Of a stretch of DNA of 64,000 nucleotides, positions 42,286-50,478 are shown one piece after another. How positions within the stretch are numbered: position 1 is the stretch's first letter; the number at the start of each line of letters is the position of its first letter. A program made the translations under genes and the position numbers. Origin of the DNA: Alloalcanivorax balearicus MACL04. GTDB lineage: Bacteria > Pseudomonadota > Gammaproteobacteria > Pseudomonadales > Alcanivoracaceae. Below the pieces are notes generated by a model. The model was not told where the DNA came from. It ran no database searches and was given only the letters and a program-made list of their open reading frames with translations. The stretch covers positions 62,001 to 126,000 of the forward strand of contig NZ_ARXS01000001.1 in the NCBI RefSeq assembly GCF_025532145.1. The letters are read 5' to 3'.

Positions 42286-44985
42286 ATGGGGCTTCGCTGG
42301 TTTATGTCGATGGCCGGCCTGCTACTGGCTTTCGCCAGCCAGGCCAACGCGGCCACCGAGACCACCTGCGCCCGGGAACAGCGGCAGTTGGAGCAATGGG
42401 AACAGCAAACCGTCAGCATGGATCGGCAGGTGGAGCCCCTGCAGCGCTTGCTGGATGGGACGCCGATTGCTCCGGACATGTTGAATCAGGCCCTTGGTGC
42501 ACCGGCGGACGCCGCCAACCGCCCTCCGCCCGGCCCCATCACGCCACCGTCGCTGAGCTGCGAGCAATTGGAGGAGCGCCTCAATCAGGCGGTTACCGAA
42601 CGCCGTGGCGTCCGCGCCCTGCTTGATGATCAACGAGACCAGTGGTTCTCACTGTCCCGTCAGGAACGTGCCGCCGCACTGGCGTTGCTTGAGGAATACC
42701 AGTCCCTGACAGCCCTGGAAACCGATCCGCTGGTCACCCCCGGGCCCTTGCGTGATCATCTGACCGCGCTGATCGCCCTGCTCCCGCCCTTGCGCAACCA
42801 GCCGGCCAACGCGGCCCGCCAGCTCGACGTTCTTTGGCCACCGCCGGTGGCGGACATCCAGGCCGACATCCCAGCCCCGCAACGTCTGGCGCTATGGCGT
42901 CACCACTATGAAACCCGGCGGCAACAACTGGCACTGCGCTCGGGGTTGTGGCAGCGCCAGGGCGTGCTGCGACTGTGGCTCAGCCACGCACCGGCGGAGT
43001 GGCTCCCGCTACTCGGCCTTGAGGCACGGATGACCGTCGACCGTCTCCATCAGGGCCTGGCGCAGACCTACCGGGAATGGACTCTGAACCGGGAGATACG
43101 CCACTACACCCCGCTGGTCAGCAACGCCCTGGCGGTGATACTCGGCCTCGCCATACTGGCACTGGTGATGAAACTGGGCCGGCGCGGCCGCCGTGCCCTG
43201 CTCGGTCTGCACGAACGCCTGGTTTCCCGGGCCGGCCAGAAGCGCTGGCTGTGGAACGCCAGCCGGCTGCTCGGCGGCATCGCCCCCCTGGTGCCCTGGC
43301 TGCTGCTCTGGCTGGTGATCCATCTGCTGGCCCCCTTACTCGATTCCCCGTCCACCCAGGTGGTGCGCTGGCTGTTGCCGCTGGCACGCCTGTATGTGCT
43401 GTTCGGTCTGCTGTGGTTGTTCGGGGAATGGCTGGTGTTTCGGGTTTGCCAAAGCGCCCACAGCTATCTCAACGATGCCCAGATCACCGAGGCCGGCGGT
43501 CTGGCTCGCCGTCAGGCGCTGTGGATGATGCTGCCCTGGGCGCTGTGGTTCGCGGTGGACCGGCTGCTTGGCCACTCTCTCATCGGTTTGCTCTGCGCGG
43601 TGCTGGTGGGGGTATGTCTTTATATCGCCATCGGCCGGTTGCTGGCTTTCCGCCGCGACGATTATCTGCTGTGTTTGCAGAACATTCTGCCATCGTCCCT
43701 GGATCCGATGGCGGAGCGCCTGCTCAAGGGCCTGCGTTTTGGTTGGACCGCGCCGATGCTGTTACCGGTGGCGCTGGTGAATTTTCTGTTTCATTACCTG
43801 GACATGCTGCTCGGCGAACTGGACTGGTACCTGCGCCTCAAGGCGCGCTGGTTCCGGCTGCGCACCAAGGGGGTCGGCGAGGATGAGGAACCGGCCCGGG
43901 AAGACACCAGCGAGGCCGGAAAGGAATATCAAAAGTGGTTCGCCAGCCAGTTGCCGGACGATCAGGAAACCCCGTTTATCGATACCGGCCTGCTCAATGC
44001 GATGATCAAGGCAGTGGAGCAGTGGCATTCTGAAAGTGTGGAAGAAAATGCGCTGCTGGTGACCGGCGAGAAGGGCAGCGGCAAAAGCATGGCCATGCGC
44101 AAGCTGGTCAGCAAAATGGAAAAGGAACAACCGGACCTGCGCCTGGTGACGGTATCGGTGCCGCCACGCACGGTAACGCCGGAAGCGGTAACCTCGATGA
44201 TCGCCGACGCCCTCGGCGAATCCCTGGACGAAGGCCCCGCCAGCCTGGTGAAGAACGACGAGCAGCGCCCGCCCACCTTGTTGGTCCTGGACGAAACGCA
44301 AAACTGCTTCCTCGCCCGCATCGGCGGACTGGAAGGCTGGCAGACCTTGCTCACACTCACCAACGCCCGTCTGGACAACCTGTTCTGGCTGGTATTGATC
44401 AACAACCAGAGCTGGTCCTATCTCTCCAATGTGTTCGGCCGCGACTACCAGTTCCGCCGGGTCATCAAGGTGAAACGCTGGGATCAAAGCGAGATCCGCT
44501 CTCTGATCCTGTCACGCCATCACCTCAGCAAACAGAAGCTGCGCTACGATGATCTGCTGCTGTCCTCCCGTGGTCCGGAGGCCGGCAATATGCGCAATGC
44601 GGAGCAGCGTTATTTCAGTCTGCTGTGGGACGCCTGCGGCGGCAACCCGATGGTCGCGCTGAAACTGTGGCTGACATCAATCAAGGTCACCCCCCGGCAG
44701 GTGCTGGTGGGCCTGCCGGCACAGCCGTCGTCGACGCTGGCCGCCGGCCAGTCCGGCGATTCGCTGATGTTCGTCTACGCCGCCATCGTCAGCCACGAGA
44801 ACCTGTCCAGCGATGAAATCGTCGCCGTCACCGATCTCTCCGAGAATGTGGTGCGTTCCGCGCTCAAGGCGGGCCAGGACGCCGGGTTCATCTACAAGGG
44901 GGAAGACAGTCGCTACCGGGTGGTGCCGATGTGGTATCGCACCGTGATCAATCAACTGAACAGGAAGAATCTGCTCCATGAATGA
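42286..44985 (+). CDS. Membrane-anchored AAA ATPase with a large periplasmic domain
   Basis: 899 residues from ATG 42286 behind AAGGGAGACACT; an earlier frame lacks a ribosome site. Signal peptide (about 1-22), a periplasmic helical region (23-275), five to six membrane helices (279-297, 329-352, 361-387, 410-453, 488-508), then a cytoplasmic AAA domain. Walker A is GEKGSGKS (594-601) and Walker B is TLLVLDE (664-670). A winged helix fills about 826-880. The last 8 bp overlap the MscS-type channel gene. I do not know a characterised homologue; an ATP-driven regulator of the channel is the simplest guess. Confidence 0.75.
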   Translation: MGLRWFMSMAGLLLAFASQANAATETTCAREQRQLEQWEQQTVSMDRQVEPLQRLLDGTPIAPDMLNQALGAPADAANRPPPGPITPPSLSCEQLEERLNQAVTERRGVRALLDDQRDQWFSLSRQERAAALALLEEYQSLTALETDPLVTPGPLRDHLTALIALLPPLRNQPANAARQLDVLWPPPVADIQADIPAPQRLALWRHHYETRRQQLALRSGLWQRQGVLRLWLSHAPAEWLPLLGLEARMTVDRLHQGLAQTYREWTLNREIRHYTPLVSNALAVILGLAILALVMKLGRRGRRALLGLHERLVSRAGQKRWLWNASRLLGGIAPLVPWLLLWLVIHLLAPLLDSPSTQVVRWLLPLARLYVLFGLLWLFGEWLVFRVCQSAHSYLNDAQITEAGGLARRQALWMMLPWALWFAVDRLLGHSLIGLLCAVLVGVCLYIAIGRLLAFRRDDYLLCLQNILPSSLDPMAERLLKGLRFGWTAPMLLPVALVNFLFHYLDMLLGELDWYLRLKARWFRLRTKGVGEDEEPAREDTSEAGKEYQKWFASQLPDDQETPFIDTGLLNAMIKAVEQWHSESVEENALLVTGEKGSGKSMAMRKLVSKMEKEQPDLRLVTVSVPPRTVTPEAVTSMIADALGESLDEGPASLVKNDEQRPPTLLVLDETQNCFLARIGGLEGWQTLLTLTNARLDNLFWLVLINNQSWSYLSNVFGRDYQFRRVIKVKRWDQSEIRSLILSRHHLSKQKLRYDDLLLSSRGPEAGNMRNAEQRYFSLLWDACGGNPMVALKLWLTSIKVTPRQVLVGLPAQPSSTLAAGQSGDSLMFVYAAIVSHENLSSDEIVAVTDLSENVVRSALKAGQDAGFIYKGEDSRYRVVPMWYRTVINQLNRKNLLHE

Positions 44986-45811
44986 GAACGGCGACATTGT
45001 CAGCGATCTGGCGGTGGTGATCGACCTCTTCAACGCCTACGCCATACTGCTGCTGATTCTCGGCGGGCTGTTTCTGTGGGCACTCAATTGGGGGCTGAAC
45101 CGGCTCGGCCATTCCCTGATGGAACGGTTGCCCAGCCGCCGCTTCCTGATTCTTCAGTTTGTCACGTTGGTCAGCTTTCTGATTTACACGCTCGGTACCG
45201 GCGCCCTCATCCTCGGCGTTCTGAACCCACCCAGGGAGTTTATTCTGGCCGCCGCCGGCTCCCTGGCGGTGGCGCTGGGTTTCGCTCTCAAGGATGTGGT
45301 GGCGTCGCTGGTGGCCGGGCTGCTGCTGTTGTTCGACCGGCCATTTCAGGTGGGCGACCGGGTGCAGTTCGGCGATACCTATGGCGAGATCGTGGCCATA
45401 GGTTTGCGCGCGGTGCGGCTGCAAACCCTGGACGACAATCTGGTCACCATCCCCAATTCCCTGTTCATTACCGACGCCGTCGCCTCCGGCAATGCCGGCG
45501 CCCTGGATATGATGGTGGTGTCGGACTTTCATGTCGCCCTGGACGCGGATCTGGAGCAGATCGAAGCACTGATTCGCGAAGTGGTGGTTACCAGCCGCTA
45601 CGCTTATCTGAAAAAACCGGTGACCTTCGCCATCGAAGAAGTGGAAATCGGCAATGCCCTGGCGATCCGTTTCCGCACCAAGGCGTATGTCCTGGACGTG
45701 CGCTACGAGACCGCCTTCCGCAGCGACGTGGTGGTGCGCGTCACCACGTTGCTCAAGGAGCGCGGGATTCCCCGCCCGCGGATCCTATGTGGCTGCCAGC
45801 AAGGTGGTTGA
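44978..45811 (+). CDS. MscS family mechanosensitive ion channel
   Basis: 277 residues, three membrane helices. The pore helix has the MscS Gly/Ala pattern AGSLAVALGFALKDVVASLVAG, followed by LLLLFDRPFQVGDRVQF and a beta domain with TIPNSLF. It opens with membrane tension to release solutes. The gene overlaps the AAA ATPase by 8 bp, so the two are likely made in fixed ratio. Confidence 0.9.
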   Translation: MNENGDIVSDLAVVIDLFNAYAILLLILGGLFLWALNWGLNRLGHSLMERLPSRRFLILQFVTLVSFLIYTLGTGALILGVLNPPREFILAAAGSLAVALGFALKDVVASLVAGLLLLFDRPFQVGDRVQFGDTYGEIVAIGLRAVRLQTLDDNLVTIPNSLFITDAVASGNAGALDMMVVSDFHVALDADLEQIEALIREVVVTSRYAYLKKPVTFAIEEVEIGNALAIRFRTKAYVLDVRYETAFRSDVVVRVTTLLKERGIPRPRILCGCQQGG

Positions 45812-45884
45812 CGTGAATTGCACTTGCCGGTCAGCGGGACAAACCGACAATGGGAGCCAGTCTGTTCCCGGAACCGTCCCGACC

Positions 45885-46877
45885 ATGCTCATCGATGCCA
45901 CCATGTCCCGCCAGAACTTCCATCATGTGGTGGCGGCCCTGGATGCACGCGTGCCCGGCGGGAGGCTGGATCAGGCGCTCAACGAGTACCATTTGGAACG
46001 CTGTACCGAAGCGGAGCGGATCAATCATTGGCGTTGCGCCGATCTGACCGCCCGGCTTGCCGATCAACAGGGCGATCCGGCACTGCTGGCCCGGGGTTTT
46101 CAGGCGCTGGAACAGCAGCGCCGGCTGTTCCCCGGCCTGTCGCCGATCCCCGGCGACATTCTGGACCGGGTCAACCAGTACCAGCGCTACATGTGCCTGC
46201 ATTCAGAGCTCGGTGATTACCGTCTGCGGATCGGTGCCGAGGAAAGCAGCCTGCAGCTGTTCCGCCGCCCCGGCTTCGAGAGTTATGACGGTCAGGCCTT
46301 GGCATTGCTGTATTCCACCTGCCGCCTATTGGAACGCGGCAGCCCCTTGCGCATACGGCGCGTGACTCTGCGCGCCCATCATGGCGAACGGGACCGCCGG
46401 GATCTGGAGGCGCTGCTGGGCGTGCCGGTGAGCAGCGGGGAAAAGCAGGACGGCGTGGTGTTCAGCAACGTCCACCTGCTGCAACCCTCCGCCACGGCCG
46501 GCAGTCTTGACGCCCTTGGCCAGCGTGAGCGGCAACTGCGGCGCATGCAGCCTGGACTCGGCTGGAGCGACTCGGTGCGCGGCCTGCTGCCGACCGTGGT
46601 GGGGCTGCCGGGCAAGCCGCTGGCGCTGTGCGCCTCGCTACTGGCGGTAAGCGAACGCACCCTGCAACGGCGGGTGGAAGCGGAGGGGCAGGATTTCCGC
46701 TCCCTCCTCAGCGACAGCCGCCGGCAACTGGCGCTGACACTGATGCCCTGGCGCGATCTCACCACCGAGCAACTGGCGGTGCGGCTCGGTTACAGTCAGA
46801 CGGCGCAGTTTTATCGCGCCTTCCGCGACTGGTTCGGTGAATCACCGGGCCGCAAACGCGTGGCCATGTACGGTTGA
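45885..46877 (+). CDS. AraC family transcriptional regulator
   Basis: 330 residues from ATG 45885; the upstream frame overlaps the MscS gene and is not coding. The N-domain lacks a clear cupin. The C-terminal double helix-turn-helix spans about 235-325 (LALCASLLAVSERTLQRRVEAEG; QLAVRLGYSQTAQFYRAFRDW). A weak ribosome site precedes the start. The downstream serine hydrolase, 54 bp away, is a plausible target. Confidence 0.82.
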   Translation: MLIDATMSRQNFHHVVAALDARVPGGRLDQALNEYHLERCTEAERINHWRCADLTARLADQQGDPALLARGFQALEQQRRLFPGLSPIPGDILDRVNQYQRYMCLHSELGDYRLRIGAEESSLQLFRRPGFESYDGQALALLYSTCRLLERGSPLRIRRVTLRAHHGERDRRDLEALLGVPVSSGEKQDGVVFSNVHLLQPSATAGSLDALGQRERQLRRMQPGLGWSDSVRGLLPTVVGLPGKPLALCASLLAVSERTLQRRVEAEGQDFRSLLSDSRRQLALTLMPWRDLTTEQLAVRLGYSQTAQFYRAFRDWFGESPGRKRVAMYG

Positions 46878-46931
46878 GCGACCCTGTTCACCCCGGGAGC
46901 CAATAAGGATTAAAACCATCGGGAGAACACC

Positions 46932-48230
46932 ATGCTACAAAGCCTCCGTTACGGCCTGGCGACCACCGCTCTGTTGATCGCCACCCAGGGCTACACCGAA
47001 ACACCGCAACTTCCGCCACCGGAAAGCACTTCTTTGTCCAAACTGCAATTGATGCAGGGCTTCCCACCACCGCCGGACAAGCTGGTCACCCAGGCCAATT
47101 TCAACCGCTTTCCCAACGGCCGCTGGGCACTGCACCACATGCGCGAGCTGCAACCTTCACGGGGCATCGCCCGCGATCCGCTGGCGGATGTGGCAAAGCT
47201 GAAATACAAGAACCGCGGCCTGGGAGACCTTCGTTTCGACGACGGCAGCGGCCAGACCACCACCGTTTCCGAATGGCTTCGCGACACCTATACCGACGCT
47301 TTCATCGTGCTGCACAAGGGGCGGGTGGTGTACGAGACCTACGCCGATGGCATGGACGATCAGGATCAGCACATCCTGTGGTCCGTTACCAAGTCGGTCA
47401 CCGGCTTGCTGGCCGCCGACATGATTCAACGTGGCGAGCTGGACCCGGACGCCACCGTGGCCCATTACGTGCCGGAACTGAAAGACAGTGCCTGGGGTGA
47501 CGCCACCGTACAACAGGTACTGGATATGACCGCCGCGGTGCGTTACCGCGAGGACTACAAGGACTTCACCTCCGACGTTTACCGCTACGCCTTCTCTTCC
47601 GGCATTCTGCCAAAGCCGAAGAACTATCAGGGTCCGGCTTCCCTTTATGAGTTTCTCGCCAGCCTGACCGAGAAGAGCGGCGAGCACGGTGAGCAGTTCA
47701 CCTATCAGACGGTGCAGTCGGAGGTCGTGGCCTGGATCATCAGCAAGGCCTCCGGGCGGGACTACACCGACCTGCTGTCCGAACGTATCTGGAGCAAGCT
47801 GGGCGCCGAACGGGATGCCTATGTTCTGGTGGATCCCCACGGCACACCGCTGGCCGGCGGCGGCATGAACGCTACTTTGCGCGACCTCGCCCGCTTCGCC
47901 GAAATGGTGCGCCGCAAAGGCCATTACAATGGTGAGCAGATGGTCAGCAAGGCCGCCATCGAGGACATCTTCAAAGGTGGTGAGCGATCCAAATTCGAGG
48001 GCGGCGGTCTGGACTTCCGTCAGGGGCAGTCCTACCACAATCAGTGGTATCAGACCCACAACGACCATGGCGCCTTGCAAGCCGCCGGCATCCACGGCCA
48101 GATGATTCACATCGATCCGCAAGCGGAACTGGTGGTGGTGAAGTTCTCTTCTCACCCGGTGGCCAGCTCCAGCTTTACCTATACCTCCACCACGGCGGCC
48201 CTCGACGCCATCACCGAAGCTCTGCAATAA
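46932..48230 (+). CDS. Secreted serine hydrolase of the beta-lactamase/6-aminohexanoate-dimer hydrolase type
   Basis: 432 residues with a signal peptide. Catalytic SVTK (Ser151, Lys154) and Tyr258 in FTYQT follow the class C / NylB layout; a late HGQMIHID replaces the KTG triad. It hydrolyses an amide or ester in the periplasm; beta-lactam resistance is not implied. Behind CGGGAGAACACC, 54 bp after an AraC gene, and ended by a strong bidirectional terminator. Confidence 0.88.
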   Translation: MLQSLRYGLATTALLIATQGYTETPQLPPPESTSLSKLQLMQGFPPPPDKLVTQANFNRFPNGRWALHHMRELQPSRGIARDPLADVAKLKYKNRGLGDLRFDDGSGQTTTVSEWLRDTYTDAFIVLHKGRVVYETYADGMDDQDQHILWSVTKSVTGLLAADMIQRGELDPDATVAHYVPELKDSAWGDATVQQVLDMTAAVRYREDYKDFTSDVYRYAFSSGILPKPKNYQGPASLYEFLASLTEKSGEHGEQFTYQTVQSEVVAWIISKASGRDYTDLLSERIWSKLGAERDAYVLVDPHGTPLAGGGMNATLRDLARFAEMVRRKGHYNGEQMVSKAAIEDIFKGGERSKFEGGGLDFRQGQSYHNQWYQTHNDHGALQAAGIHGQMIHIDPQAELVVVKFSSHPVASSSFTYTSTTAALDAITEALQ

Positions 48231-48235
48231 CGACG

Positions 48236-48266
48236 ATGGCCGGCGGCAACCCCGCCGGCCATTTTT
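48236..48266. terminator. Bidirectional terminator between convergent genes
   Basis: 11-bp perfect stem ATGGCCGGCGG / CCGCCGGCCAT with a 5-base loop, followed by TTTTGCTTT on the plus strand. It lies 6 bp past the serine hydrolase stop and 4 bp from the stop of the convergent gene. Confidence 0.92.
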
Positions 48267-48269
48267 GCT

Positions 48270-49133
48270 TTACCCCGCGCCCTGCAACTCCGGACGATCG
48301 AGCATCAGCGCCAGTTTTTTCAGCGCCTGTTCACGTACAGCACGGCTGTCTTTCTTTTCCGGATGGAAAGACGGCTTGTAGTACGCCACATAGGATCGTC
48401 CGAGGCGCCGGAGCCAACCCGGCCGGCCGAACAACCAGTTCAGCCCGTTTCCCACGGAACGCAGATCCCGTTTGTCGTCCATGCCCTGACGCAACTGGAT
48501 ATAGTGAAAAACGGTGAAGCCGATGAACTCCACCGTGGTCAGCGCCATTTCCGAAGTGCGAATCCAGTAACTGCCGACCTGATCCGCGTACACGTCGTAG
48601 GCCACCGCTTTGTGCTCGCTTTCCTCCACCGCGTGCCACAACCACAGCGGCAGCATGCGTTCGTCCATGCCTTCGAGAAATTCCGGGTTTTCCAGAATCA
48701 GCTCCGCCAACATGGCGGTGAAATGCTCCAACGCGCAGGTCTTGGCCAATTGCCGCTCCGGAGACAGATTCTTGGCGATCCACTTCATGCCATTGTGCAC
48801 GAAGTCATGCACCTTGCGGGTCGGCACACCCTTTTCTTCCATGAAGTCATTGAACGCTTCGTGCTCCTTGCCGTGGTGCGCCTCCTGGCCGATAAATCCC
48901 TTCACCCGCTCACGCAGATCCGGATCGGAGATTTGTTTCTGATAGTGGCGCACGGCGCGGACGAAGAAACGCTCGCCCTCAGGAAAGGTGCAGGACAAGG
49001 CCGTCAGCAGCATGGTTTTGAACTGATCGTCGGCGAACCAGTAGCGCGACATGGACGGATCGAACTCGAAATCCATGCGGCGCGGCTGGATGTCGCTGGC
49101 ATTGGTCCGCATGGCGGTCATTTTGGCGTTCAT
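48270..49133 (-). CDS. PF10118 metal-dependent hydrolase family protein
   Basis: 287 residues, helical, with paired acidic/His motifs typical of a ferritin-like diiron site: PEGERFF, GQEAHHGKEH, CALEHFTAM and VEESEHKAVAYD. Annotated widely as metal-dependent hydrolase; no reaction is established. No membrane segment or signal. Start at 49133 with M-N-A-K; an internal Met at position 5 or 8 is also possible. Confidence 0.85.
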   Translation of the reverse strand: MNAKMTAMRTNASDIQPRRMDFEFDPSMSRYWFADDQFKTMLLTALSCTFPEGERFFVRAVRHYQKQISDPDLRERVKGFIGQEAHHGKEHEAFNDFMEEKGVPTRKVHDFVHNGMKWIAKNLSPERQLAKTCALEHFTAMLAELILENPEFLEGMDERMLPLWLWHAVEESEHKAVAYDVYADQVGSYWIRTSEMALTTVEFIGFTVFHYIQLRQGMDDKRDLRSVGNGLNWLFGRPGWLRRLGRSYVAYYKPSFHPEKKDSRAVREQALKKLALMLDRPELQGAG

Positions 49134-49287
49134 GCCCGGTCTCCCGATGAACTTCTCGAATGACCTTCACTATGCGATCACGGCGATTCGGCACGCCAGT
49201 GCCGCTTGTGCCATTTTACCCTGCCCGGAATGCCAAAAACGGCCTGGCGGACGCCGGGCGCCAGCCGATCAGGGTCCGTGGACGGTG

Positions 49288-49369
49288 CTACGAAGCCGCT
49301 GTAGGGGCTTGCCTGTAAGCGAGTGTCCCAACACCGGAGGCCGCATTCGCCAGCAGGCTGGTTCCCATG
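49288..49369. repeat. Degraded REP/REPIN-type repeat
   Basis: Left arm CTACGAAGCCGCTGTAGGGG with changes and a worn right arm (GCATTCGCCAGCAGGCTGG). It lies 7 bp before the complete copy and looks like an older, decaying relative. Confidence 0.65.
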
Positions 49370-49376
49370 GATTACG

Positions 49377-49471
49377 CTACGAAGCCGCTGTGGGAGCTTG
49401 CCTGCAAGCGAATCTGTCGGGGCCGAAAAGCACAATTCGCTTGCAGGCAAGCTCCCACAGCGGCTTCGTAG
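49377..49471. repeat. Complete REP/REPIN-type inverted repeat
   Basis: Perfect outer arms (CTACGAAGCCGCTGTGGGAG and its inverse) with GCTTGCCTGCAAGCGAAT inner part around a ~20-bp spacer. Same family as 19921-20010. Confidence 0.88.
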
Positions 49472-49522
49472 TCCTTTCGGTAGCAAACTGTTTCAGACTG
49501 ATAAGCGAATGAGGCTCACCGC

Positions 49523-49548
49523 AAAAAAAGGCCGGCGGGGAGCCGGCC
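49523..49548 (-). terminator. Rho-independent terminator after the peroxiredoxin-glutaredoxin gene
   Basis: On the minus strand GGCCGGC / GCCGGCC with a 5-base loop is followed by seven T, 78 bp past the stop at 49627. Confidence 0.9.
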
Positions 49549-49626
49549 GAGGAAGGGGAAGTCACTAGGGGAAAAACAGTGGGCGCGCGTCCTTGTGCGC
49601 CGCTACCCGGTGAGCGCGGGTAAGGG

Positions 49627-50370
49627 TCAGGAAACGGCGGCCGCCAGCCACTGCTCCAATTCATCGGCGCCACCAATGCGTTCGCCTTCAATATAGACTT
49701 GCGGGGTGGTACCGGCGCCGGTCACCGCCGCCAGGGTGCTGTAGCTGAGGCCACGGCTGCCCAGCTCGATTTCCTCAAAGCTGTAGCCCGCTTCACGCAG
49801 CGCGTTCTTGGCGCGGGCACAGTGTGGGCAACCCGGTTTGCTGAACACCGTCACCCGCTTGGGCAGCGCCGCCTCGCCATTGATATAACCCAGCATGGTG
49901 TCGGCGTCGGACACCTCGAACGGGTCACCGGGCTGGTCCGGTTCGATGAACATTTTGTCGATTACACCGTCCTTCACCAGCATCGAGTAACGCCAGCTGC
50001 GGGAACCGAAACCCAGCTCCTTCTTGCCCACCAGCATGCCCATTTTCTCGGTGAACTCGGCGTTGCCATCGGGAATAAAGCAAATGTTCTCCGCCGCCTG
50101 GTCGCCCGCCCAGGCGTCCATGACAAAGGCGTCGTTGACGGACAGACACAGAATGTCGTCCACGCCGTTGCTTTTGAACACCGGCGCCAGCTCGTTGTAA
50201 CGCGGCAGGTGAGTGGACGAGCAGGTTGGCGTGAAGGCTCCCGGTAACGCGAATACCACCACCGTCTTGCCCTGGAACAGGTCCGTGGTGGTCACGTCCC
50301 GCCATTCATTGCCCACCCGGGTACGGAAGGTGACTTCCGGAACACGCTGGCCTTCCCGATTGCTCAACAT
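49627..50370 (-). CDS. Peroxiredoxin-glutaredoxin fusion protein
   Basis: 247 residues from ATG 50370 behind GAGGAGAGTGTCC. The N-terminal half is a Prx5-type peroxiredoxin with peroxidatic Cys50 in PTCSSTHLP. The C-terminal half is a glutaredoxin with CPHC (181-184) and the TTPQVYIEG site for glutathione. Such fusions reduce peroxides with electrons from glutathione without a separate glutaredoxin. An OxyR-like triple half-site lies about 83 bp upstream. Confidence 0.93.
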   Translation of the reverse strand: MLSNREGQRVPEVTFRTRVGNEWRDVTTTDLFQGKTVVVFALPGAFTPTCSSTHLPRYNELAPVFKSNGVDDILCLSVNDAFVMDAWAGDQAAENICFIPDGNAEFTEKMGMLVGKKELGFGSRSWRYSMLVKDGVIDKMFIEPDQPGDPFEVSDADTMLGYINGEAALPKRVTVFSKPGCPHCARAKNALREAGYSFEEIELGSRGLSYSTLAAVTGAGTTPQVYIEGERIGGADELEQWLAAAVS

Positions 50371-50452
50371 GGACACTCTCCTCGTCTTTCATTACGTCTC
50401 TGATAGACAAGGAGCATAAGGACAGAGCCACAATCAATAAAAGCGTTTGCCT

Positions 50453-50478
50453 CTATATTCATCATAGTCCTTCACTAT
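50453..50478. promoter_or_regulatory. OxyR-like site upstream of the peroxiredoxin gene
   Basis: CTAT-N7-ATAG-N7-CTAT: three of the four tetranucleotides of the OxyR consensus with exact 7-bp spacing. It partly overlaps the last codons of the outer-membrane factor gene. The inner T/A positions match poorly, so affinity may be moderate. Confidence 0.5.

Larger units (their letters stand above)
49134..49626. other. 493-bp gap holding REP repeats and a terminator
   Basis: No gene. It contains a degraded and a complete REP-type inverted repeat (49288-49369; 49377-49471) and the peroxiredoxin terminator (49523-49548). Open frames here are shadows of the repeats. Confidence 0.75.

Noticed and set aside
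46932-48230. Calling the serine hydrolase a beta-lactamase
   Set aside because: It has the SxxK and Tyr motifs but lacks the KTG triad, and its closest layout is that of amide or ester hydrolases.
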